Shown here one piece after another: positions 56,386-64,000 of a stretch of 64,000 nt of DNA (the first letter of the stretch is position 1; the number at the start of each line of letters is the position of its first letter). The position numbers and the translations under genes were made by a program. The notes below the pieces were generated by a model. That model had not been told where the DNA came from, searched no databases, and worked only from the letters and a program-made list of their open reading frames with translations. Origin of the DNA: Mallotus nudiflorus (Eukaryota; Streptophyta; Magnoliopsida; Malpighiales; Euphorbiaceae). Where the stretch lies: the NCBI GenBank assembly GCA_947683625.1, contig CANTUR010000066.1, positions 4,374,001 through 4,438,000 of the forward strand. The letters run 5' to 3'.

Positions 56386-57858
56386 TGTAGGCGGTCGTAC
56401 GCCCAAGTGTTGGCAACCACGGCACTGTGTGAGCTCAGGGCTCACTAGGAAATACATAATGGGCTTGGGGCCCAAAACGAAGATGGAGTCGCCACTCAGA
56501 TGAAAGCCGGGACACACTATATAGCAACTAGATTCCATGGAGGTTCCCAAAAGCCGTCACCAGAGATCGGGTTCGAAAACTGGGTATGGGCTTTTGGAAT
56601 GCCCATCCAACCTTGTGGTTGGCCTCCGTGTGTGTTTTGTATTTTATTACCTTTGATTATTAAATTATTTCCTTATTAACATGCAAATCGCAGTTGGTTT
56701 CTAATTTTATATTTTATTCCAAGTTTGCACATTAGTCCCTTTTCAAGCTTATATCCTCGACATGCAGTCACAACTAAATAAATAAAATAAATAAAAATAA
56801 TTTACAACCATTCATTCCAAATAAAAAAAGGGGAAAGGGATTAAGGATTACACCTTCTTGGTGTAAATAAGCATATAAATACTAAAAATAAACCATATAT
56901 AAACCAAAAATAAACTAATTAATTATACAAATTAATACTCTAAAAAGGATAAATAAAGCAAACGTCTAGTGATTGAAGATCACTAAATAATTCCTGCAAC
57001 ATATACAAGTTAATTTCATATAACAACAACAATAATATTTACGAATTATCAACAAATACTATGCACAAAATAAATGATAATAAACTCTTAAAACAGTCCA
57101 CTAAGTATCACAAAAAGGAAATAACATAGAAAAAATATTAATTGACATAGGAATCGTATATAATCATAAGAAATATAACAAATTAAATAAGGAAATCATG
57201 TTAAACATGCAAAATATGGACAAAAAATCAAGGCATAATTAAATAGGATTCTGTCTAAGAGGCGATGCCTCTTTAAAAAGGTGTCACCTCCTGACTAAGA
57301 GGCGATGCCTCCATCGCCTCATCATTAAGGGCCAATGCCTCTATAAAGAGACATTGCCTCTATAAAGAGACAACAGAGATAGGAACACTCTACATTTCTT
57401 AAATCCTAAAAAATGCGACAATCATACAAATAAACAAGAGACAAACATAAATATACAAATATTAACAAATAATATTCAATGTCTCATGCAATCATGCTCC
57501 TCTATAACTTCAAATGAGTAATAAAGCTCAAGAAAACACACAAAAGAATAATAAATCAACACTTATAATGAAGATAAAGAGTTCAAACTTAGAAATGAGG
57601 GGACTTACTGCCTTGGATGAGCTTATGCTCCTAATTGAGCCCTCTGAGCTTGGTTAATAAAGGAATGGTTTTGAATGCAAGTAGGCTCCTTCCTCTTCTC
57701 AAGAATTAAGTCCCTTAATGCTTTAAAATCTCTTCCCCTTCTTCTTCCTCTCTTTTTCTTTTTTTTTCTCTATATTCTCTTCCTCTCTTTTTTTCCAAAC
57801 GTTCTTCTTTGTCCCTCTTAATTACCAAACTTTTGCCAACCCCTCTCTCATGCCCCCC
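56386..57858 (-). repeat. Tat element 5' LTR (right copy), truncated by X
   Basis: It starts on the plus strand with TGTAGGCGGTCG and aligns with 30087 up to about 31267, including the 'gcccaagtgttggc' block, the palindromic motifs (57255-57375) and the pyrimidine tract. It retains about 280 bp absent from the left copy (56484-56765). It breaks at 57858 within a run of C where X begins. The rest should be found to the right of X and E4. Confidence 0.85.
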
Positions 57859-58087
57859 TGTAAGCACCCAATTTCAGGATGCAATTGTGCACAATTGCGA
57901 CGTAAGCCCCTATGATGAAATTTATTCAAAAATTGAACTTGGTTGTTGATTATCTGGACTTTAAGGACTAAATTGCAACATTTTTTTAGGATTTGATTGC
58001 AAATAAGTCATTTTTTTCAGGGGTCTTTTGGTAATTAAAAGTTTTAAAAAAAAAATTTAGGATCGGCATTGGTGTAATGCCAACCTG

Positions 58088-58119
58088 CATTGTGTAATGC
58101 CGATCGGCATTACACAATG
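58088..58119. repeat. Perfect 32-bp palindrome
   Basis: The half-site is CATTGTGTAATGCCGA, immediately followed by its exact reverse complement, with no spacer. It overlaps the start of a tandem series of 20-bp units. Confidence 0.97.
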
Positions 58120-58190
58120 GTGATCAGCATTAGACAATGTCGATCAGCATTATACAATGTCGATCGACATTGCACAGTACCGATGCGCAA
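58119..58190. repeat. 20-bp tandem repeats derived from half of the palindrome
   Basis: Units such as 'tgatcagcattagacaatg', 'tcgatcagcattatacaatg' and 'tcgatcgacattgcacagt' follow the palindrome. Each resembles its right half (CGATCGGCATTACACAATG) with transitions. A related piece, 'gatcggcattggtgtaatgc', precedes it at 58051. Confidence 0.85.
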
Positions 58191-58400
58191 TAATTCCATT
58201 TTTTGATATTTTTTCGCGTATTTTTCCTTATTTTTATCGATTTTTTCAGTGTTTTGATTGGTTGAAAATTCAAATGTTTATCTAATAAGGTTTTCTTTAA
58301 AAAAAAAAAGAAATGCATAAGATATATTTTTTTTGAAATAAAAATAAATACTATTTGATCTGATCAGATAGGTCTGTTCCTCGTTTGAAGGAAATTCAGT

Positions 58401-58440
58401 ACGCGCAGACTCTGTATTTAAAAGCAGAGTCTGCATGCGT
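58401..58440 (+). promoter_or_regulatory. Stem-loop with TATTTAAA loop, likely core promoter of X
   Basis: GCAGACTCTG (58405-58414) pairs perfectly with CAGAGTCTGC (58425-58434) around the loop TATTTAAAAG. An outer ACGC/GCGT pair extends it past a 2-base bulge. The loop is a good plant TATA-box variant, placed about 550 bp into the LTR-like sequence. Promoter activity is inferred. Confidence 0.5.
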
Positions 58441-58767
58441 GTTGGGAGGAGGTTTTTTTAGGGGAGGTTTTTCTTTGGCTGGGGAGGCTAGGGCAAAAGG
58501 TTTTTTGGTGAGAGGATTTTTACAGACGAAAAAAAAAGGCTTTGATTTCTCTGTTCTTTAAAAAATCCTAACTTTTGCAGTTCATTTGAGGAAGACGATA
58601 CAACGATTTTTAGTCCCAGTCTCCAAATCAACACTGAGTCAATTTCATCGATGAAAATCCTAAGCTGAGGATTTTAATTGTTGTTATGCATTTTTGTATC
58701 TTGTGTAATTTTTTTTTATTTCTTGGTGTATAATTATTTAATTTCAATTCTGTACACAGTTTGTAAT

Positions 58768-61700
58768 TGTCACGACCCAAAACAGGGGCCATGATCGGCG
58801 CTAGGGAATGGGAATTCCTTCGAATCCGGAACCTGTAGCAAGCCTAAAAATAAAATAAAATATGCAATAATAATAATAACAATATCAAATTTGCAGCAGA
58901 AATAAAAAAAATCGTAAATATAATAATAACATTTCCATCAACTGGATTTAATTTAAATCTCAACTCATCACATATATATAAAATCTTATACAAATCCAGT
59001 TCAAATTCTTAAAATGCATCTCGCATAAATAAAATACATAATATCTCACAATTAATTTACAACTACTGCAGTGTCTAGATTATAAAAATAAGACTCAAGT
59101 AAGCAGTTTACACAAGGAAGCCGGAGTGGAAGAAATCCGGCGTATCGGCCTGCTATTGAGGTCTGAAGATGTTGACTCTCCTGAAAAATTATCAACGGAG
59201 GGGAGTCAAACCTCACTGAGTGAATTACTATAATATATATACATACACACTAAGTGACAATGCATACAGTCAACAATATATATGTAATATGTAAATATAT
59301 ACATGCAAATTAACACAGATGCGGAAAAGTCATTTTATATATTTGTATTGAAAATCATAGTTTATGAAGGATCACATAGAACCCTAGAATATCGCAACCT
59401 TAGAAAACAGTGTTAGACAACACTCTAGCCACACATGCTCACTTAATCCAAATATATCCACTTAATCCATTTAGACAGTAGACTGGCCCCGAGACACTAA
59501 GTCAACCGAGCTCCAACAGTCTGACTGCCAATGTGATTGGCCTCGAGACACTTGGTCAATCGAGCTCCAGCAATCACACCTCCAATCCATATCTCACACA
59601 TCAATAATCACATTCAATCAATATCCACAAATAAGTTAGTATTATAGCCTAAATACTATAGGCGTACCGGTACGTACTCGGTCCTAGTGCTGCCCACTAG
59701 GTAGCACGTTCTATAGATATCCTTCATCATTAATAATATAAAACATTCATTCACAAAAATAAATGATGCATGAAGTTCAATAAAATATCAACATAAACCA
59801 TATATATATTAGAAATATACCAAAAGTAAACCAGGTATATTTCGAGTATATATACGTCGAATAAATCCAATCAAATCATAAATTAAACTAGAAATATATT
59901 TAAAAACATTTTAAATATAATTTATTTACAAAACATGTATACAATTTAATATATACCAAAAATAAACTAAAAATAAACCAAAAATACAACTTAAGAAATA
60001 ATCAAATTGTTTATGCATATTTAATCAACACTAAACATGCATTTCTAAATCATGCATCCTAAGCATATATATATAGTATAGTAACTCACCCTAGTGCGCT
60101 CCACGAGACGGGTCCGATGGGCCTGGTCCACTAGCCCTCGGTCTCGGCGCAACTAAACAAGCAATAAATAATAGACATCAGAATAAACCTAACAGAAATT
60201 CTAGAATTCGATCTAGAGTATTAAATACGGAAATAGAATTAGGGTTCGACTGGATATCACGTTTTACGAGAATTCTATCAAAAATCCGGTAGAACCTCCC
60301 CTGTAAAACGGACATCTCTCTACTCAAAAGAGTAGAGCCGACCCTGCAAAGAAATACACTTCGAAAAACTACACAGAGCACAATCAAAATCCTACGGTCG
60401 GACTCCAAACTACAGTCCACCGACCGGGGTCCACAAACACAGAACAATTTTGAAAATACCAAAAATATCCTTAAAACCTAAAAATACATTTTATAGGTAG
60501 AAATTACATAATTAACCTTTAAGCACATTAAAAACCAATAAAAACTCATTTTATTAGTAAAATCGTATATTATATGTATAATTGAAAATAATTCACGAAA
60601 AATAGTTTTAATTAGTTAAAAATACCAAATAATTTTTAGAAATCATTTTTATACCTTAAATAACTATTAAAACCAATTAAATTACATTTTTAGTCAATTT
60701 AGGGTAAAATTACCAAAATGCCCTTATATATATAAATATACTATAATTACTTCAAAAATTCACCAAAAATTATAAAATTATCCAAAATTAATTTTCTAAA
60801 CATATTTATCAATAATATTAATAATTAAACTCATTTAACCAATTAATTTCAAATAAAAACACATTTAACCTAATTTTTCAAATTTACATAAACTTCAATA
60901 ATTCAAAATAAATACATAGAAATTCATAAAAATTCCAAATAAATTCCTATAATTCATTTCAACACCTAATTTAACCATAAACCCCAATTTCATAATTTAA
61001 ATAATTAATTTCCGAAAATTAGAAAATAATATTAAAATATTCAAAAATACCCAAAAATCCAAACAATCTCCAAAAATTCCAAAAAAATTCATACATGTAG
61101 ATTAAGCTACTAGGATCAATATTTGTGAAGGGAGTTTTCATGAATCAATCAATTAGAAGCTCAAAAAAATCAAAAACCCTAATGTGACCGAAATTGAAAA
61201 TTCGAAACCTAAACAATTCTAGACCATTTCAGCTCAAACCAAAGCTAGAATCACACTCACCAGAGCTCAAGGAGAAGAAAGAGACCGGCGGTATCAAAAA
61301 TGGTGGCCGAAATCGTCGTCGACGGCGAGGAGAAGAATTTCGGCCAAAAATGGAAAAATAGCTCGCCGGCACCGGGGAAGGAAGCTGCTGGCGGCGTGGG
61401 ATGACTGGGAACGACGGTGGCAAGCCGGGAGGCACACCGATGGTAGGTGATCGGCGTGACAGACGATGGTGAGGGGTGGTCGGGCGCTCGGGAGGGAAAG
61501 GAAGAAGAATAAGAAGAAGAAGAAAAAGAAAAAAGAAAGAAAAGAAAAAGAAAAGAAAAAGAAAAAGAAAAAAGAAAAATAATAAAAATAAAAATTTTAA
61601 TAAAATATTTAAAAATAATCACACCCACACATATAATTTAATATTTTAATAATTTAATAAATAAATAAAAATACTTAAATAACAATAAATTAATAAACAA

Positions 61701-62031
61701 ATAATAAAATATTAGGGTAATATTAATTAAACCCTAATTAAATAAATATTGCACACATAGACGGTGTTTAGTAATTTAAAAATACGTATGAGTTCATGCA
61801 AGTCTGAAAATATATTTAAAATAATTAATAATAAATTATTTAAGTGAAAATTTCCCCGAAAATGCAAGTCCCGAAAAAATTTTATGTAAAGCACTGTAAA
61901 CAATACACAATAATAAAAATAGGTTTTAAATACATATCAACTCGTGAAAATATCGTAATATATATTCAAAATTATTAACACTGCATATCCCGGTACAGTA
62001 TTAAAATATTTTAAAAACACGGGATATTACA
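58768..62031 (-). repeat. E4 3' LTR (inverted)
   Basis: The plus strand begins TGTCACGACCC and ends GGGATATTACA, the reverse complement of the E3 and E1 LTR structure. It contains the hairpin cluster (59473-59702), the GGTATAT array in inverse orientation (about 59800-59980), a GC-rich leader part (61260-61500) and a purine-rich tract (61500-61580). CpG sites are more frequent than in the other copies (for example 61285-61480), in keeping with a younger insertion. Reverse-strand frames at 61229-61628 come from the leader and are not genes. Confidence 0.92.
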
Positions 62032-62032
62032 G

Positions 62033-62044
62033 TCTTCCCCCCTT
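62033..62044 (-). other. E4 polypurine tract
   Basis: The minus strand reads AAGGGGGGAAGA, adjacent to the 3' LTR. Confidence 0.88.
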
Positions 62045-62082
62045 ACAAGAATTCGTCCCCGAATTCCAAAAAAAAAATAGGA

Positions 62083-63485
62083 TCAAGAAGGAAAGAGATA
62101 CGGGTAAGAAGCTCGCATCTCAGCTTTAGTCTCCCACGTATGCTCCTTAACTCTATCGTTACACCATAGAACCTTGACCATCGGAATCTGCTTCGATCGT
62201 AACTGTCGAACTTGAAAATCAACGATCACCATAGGTTCTTCCACAAACGTCAAATCTTCACTCACTTCTACATTGTCAGGTTGCAACACGTGTGAAGGGT
62301 CTGAGATATACTTCCTCAACATCGAGATATGAAATACTGGATGCACCTGTGACATACTCAGAGGTAAATCCAACCGATATGCAACAGTGCCAACTCTCTC
62401 CAGAATCTCAAACGGTCCAATATATCTCGGTGCTAACTTACCCTTCCTACCAAATCTCATCACACCCTTCATCGGAGATACCTTCAGAAAAATGAAATCT
62501 CCTACCTGAAACTCCACATCTCTGCGCCTAGGATCCGCATAACTCTTCTATCTGCTAACTGCGGTCTCTAATCTGCGCTTGATCATGGCGACTTTCTCTG
62601 CAGCATCCTGAACCATCTCAGGTCCAGTCAAAGCTCTCTCACCAATCTCATCCCAACTCAACGAGGATCTACACTTCCTTCCATACAACGCCTCATACGG
62701 TGCCATACCAATATTGCTATGGTAGCTGTTATTATATGCAAACTCAATGAGTGACAATGATCATCCCAACTACCTCCCAAATCCAAGACACACATCCTCA
62801 ACATATCTTCCAGTGTCTGGATCGTCCTCTCAGACTGACCATCTTTCTGAGGATGAAAAGTAGTACTGAAATCCAACCTAGTGCCCATCGCTTCTTGCAT
62901 CTTCTGCCAAAAATGAGAAGTAAACACCGAACCTCTATCTAACACAATGGACACAGGTACTCCATGAAGGCACACAATATGCTTCACATACAACTTCGCT
63001 AATCTAGCAACTGAATATGTGGCTTTCACAGGCAAGAAATGTGCAGACTTCGTCAACCTATCTACGATCACCCAAATGGAATTGTATCCATCCTTCGAAC
63101 GAGGTAAACCTACCACAAAATTCATAGCTATCCTTTCCCACTTCCACTCGGGAATAGGAAGAGGCTGAAGCTTCCTAGAAGGCTTCTGATGTTCGGCTTT
63201 CACTTGCTGACACGTCAAGCACTTCGCAACATAATCAGCGACATCCTTCTTCCATCCATCCCACCAGTATAGTTCTCTGATACTGTGGTACATCTTGGTA
63301 ATGCCCGGATGAACGCTGTAAGCTGTAGAATGTGCTTCCTCTAAAATCTCCTCTCTCAAGTCATCCACATCGGGAACGCATAATCTACCACTGATCCACA
63401 ACACACCATCATCATCGAGTGTGAAATCAGTGAACTTCCCTGCTCGAACATTCTCTGTAAGTTCTTCTAGAATAGGATCTCGGCT
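62083..63485 (-). pseudogene. E4 integrase with chromodomain-like tail, nearly intact
   Basis: Minus strand. The HHCC zinc-binding part is complete ('AYSVHPGITKMYHSIRELYW', 'CLTCQQVKAEH'). The catalytic core has all three acids: 'WVIVDRLTKSAHFLPVKATY', 'SIVLDRGSVFTSHFW' and 'DGQSERTIQTLEDMLRMC'. Then come 'GKLAPRYIGPFEILERVGTV' (intact GPF) and the tail with 'FVEEPMVIVDFQVRQLRSKQ', 'VKVLWCNDRVKEHTWETKAE' and 'MRASYPYLFPS', ending with a stop at 62083. Damage is limited to a 1-base deletion near 62758 (ATTG where E3 has ATTTG), a TAG for Gln at about 62548, and a TAG for Gln near 63486 upstream of the zinc-binding part. Confidence 0.9.
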
Positions 63486-64000
63486 CTAAGCTACTTTAAT
63501 CCTATCCCTCAGTACAGATCGCACTTTAAACTGAGCTAACAGTCCACCTGATCTACTAATCTTCATCATCAGACCTTGATCCACCAACAGATGAAATTCC
63601 TGGATCAATGGTCTCCTCTCAACACTGACATGAGCAAGACTGCCTGAGGACTTCCTACTCAAGGCATCTGCTACCACATTAGCTTTACCCGGATGATATA
63701 GACTCTCACAATCATAGTCCTTCAACAATTCCAACCATCTCCTCTGCCTCAGATTCAGATCTCTCTGCTGGAAAATGTACTTAAGGCTCTTGTGATCAGT
63801 AAATATCTCACAAGTCACCTCGTACAAATAATGTCTCCAAATCTTCAAAGCAAAGATCACTGCAGCCATCTCAAGGTCATGTGTGGGATAGTTTTGCTCA
63901 TGCTTCTTCAACTGCCTCAAAGCATAGGCTATCACCCTTCCATTCTGCATCAACACACAACCAAGACCAATTTTAGAGGCATCATAGTAAACTGTGAACT
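63486..64000 (-). pseudogene. E4 RNase H, partial at window edge
   Basis: Minus strand. It opens at the window edge with 'FTVYYDASKIGLGCVLMQNG' (Asp), then 'YPTHDLEMAAVIFALKIW' (Glu), 'CEIFTDHKSLKYIFQQRDLN' (Asp) and 'HPGKANVVADALSRKSSGSL' (Asp). All catalytic acids are present and the frame is open until a TAG near 63486, where E3 has CAG. The reverse transcriptase, protease and gag should lie to the right of the window. Confidence 0.88.

Larger units (their letters stand above)
30087..57858 (-). mobile_element. Tat/Ogre-type Ty3/Gypsy element with antisense genes, split by E3
   Basis: On the minus strand the order is: 5' LTR (56386-57858, truncated by X), tRNA-Arg-type primer-binding site, leader, gag, protease, reverse transcriptase, RNase H, an additional archaeal-type RNase H, integrase, then a long 3' region with genes on the opposite strand and tandem repeats, a polypurine tract, and the 3' LTR (30087-31757). 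The extra RNase H and the tRNA-Arg primer are hallmarks of the Tat/Ogre lineage. E3 is inserted at 42018-53686 with a GGGCA duplication; removing E3 and one GGGCA makes the protease frame continuous. Without E3 the visible length is about 16.1 kb. Every coding region is broken. Confidence 0.85.
57859..58767 (+). repeat. X: LTR-like sequence of an unidentified element, cut by E4
   Basis: It starts TGTAAGCACCCAATTTCAGG at the break of the Tat LTR. It has a perfect 32-bp palindrome followed by 20-bp repeats (58088-58190), a hairpin with a TATTTAAA loop that looks like a core promoter (58401-58440), a GC-richer, G/T-rich stretch downstream (58440-58520), and AT-rich sequence up to 58767. The layout is that of the 5' part of an LTR. 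No coding motif is present, so the family cannot be named. The strand is given by the TG start and TATA-like box and is tentative. Confidence 0.45.
58768..64000 (-). mobile_element. E4: Tekay/Del-type chromovirus on the minus strand, 3' half in window
   Basis: The plus-strand view starts with the inverted 3' LTR (58768-62031), then the polypurine tract and the end of pol read on the minus strand, running off the right edge in RNase H. The element is closely related to E1 and E3 but has only two stops and one frameshift in about 1.9 kb of visible pol, so it inserted later. It interrupts X. The left flank GTAAT (58763-58767) is the expected target duplication, which cannot be checked in this window. 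Confidence 0.9.

Noticed and set aside
61229..61628. Reverse-strand Pro/Ser/Arg-rich frames of 68 and 123 codons
   Set aside because: They lie in the transcribed leader and purine tract of the E4 LTR and have no counterpart frame in E1 or E3 LTRs.
1..64000. Search for tRNA, rRNA, snRNA or miRNA genes and intact host genes
   Set aside because: No cloverleaf, A/B-box pair, rRNA segment or intact non-transposon domain was recognised by eye. A tRNAscan or Infernal run would be needed to exclude them.

Overview
The window is a repeat-dense, AT-rich stretch of plant nuclear DNA, almost certainly from a eudicot. The evidence is plant-type Ty3/Gypsy retrotransposons, a plant L1 relic, a plant hAT relic and a plant-mobile-domain cargo gene. 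I see no intact host gene, no tRNA or rRNA gene, no CRISPR array and nothing bacterial. The species cannot be named from what is here.

Layout. Positions 1-16122 hold old, decayed repeats: a chromovirus-like gag relic (836-1500), a fold-back MITE-like element (about 2355-3050), an L1-type LINE reverse transcriptase relic (about 3280-4290), a long AT desert with microsatellites, the 3' part of a hAT transposase gene on the minus strand (7543-8450), and three diverged copies of one LTR-like repeat family (8475-16122). Positions 16123-27515 are a complete but dead Tekay/Del-type chromovirus, here called E1. Positions 28297-30086 are the left part of a related LTR.

The right half is a nest. A Tat/Ogre-type retrotransposon on the minus strand runs from 30087 to at least 57858 (about 16 kb without inserts). 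A second Tekay element (E3, 42018-53686) is inserted inside its gag-pol with a clear 5-bp duplication, GGGCA. Its 5' LTR is broken at 57859 by an unidentified LTR-like sequence (X, 57859-58767). X is in turn broken at 58768 by a third, younger Tekay element on the minus strand (E4), which runs off the window.

The most unusual content is in the 3' part of the Tat element. On the strand opposite to gag-pol lie a plant-mobile-domain ORF with intron-like splice signals and an acidic tail (33038-35410) and a second ORF resembling the plant DUF7745 family (36023-37168). Two tandem arrays (about 104 bp and 43 bp units) and clusters of a GAGGCGATGCCTC-type palindrome surround them. The Tekay LTRs carry a conserved cluster of predicted hairpins, two of which share one loop but have different, self-complementary stems.

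All coding regions are damaged. Most stops come from CAG to TAG, CAA to TAA, TGG to TAG or CGA to TGA, the pattern expected from deamination of methylated cytosines in silenced elements. E4 is the best preserved: its visible integrase and RNase H catalytic residues are intact.
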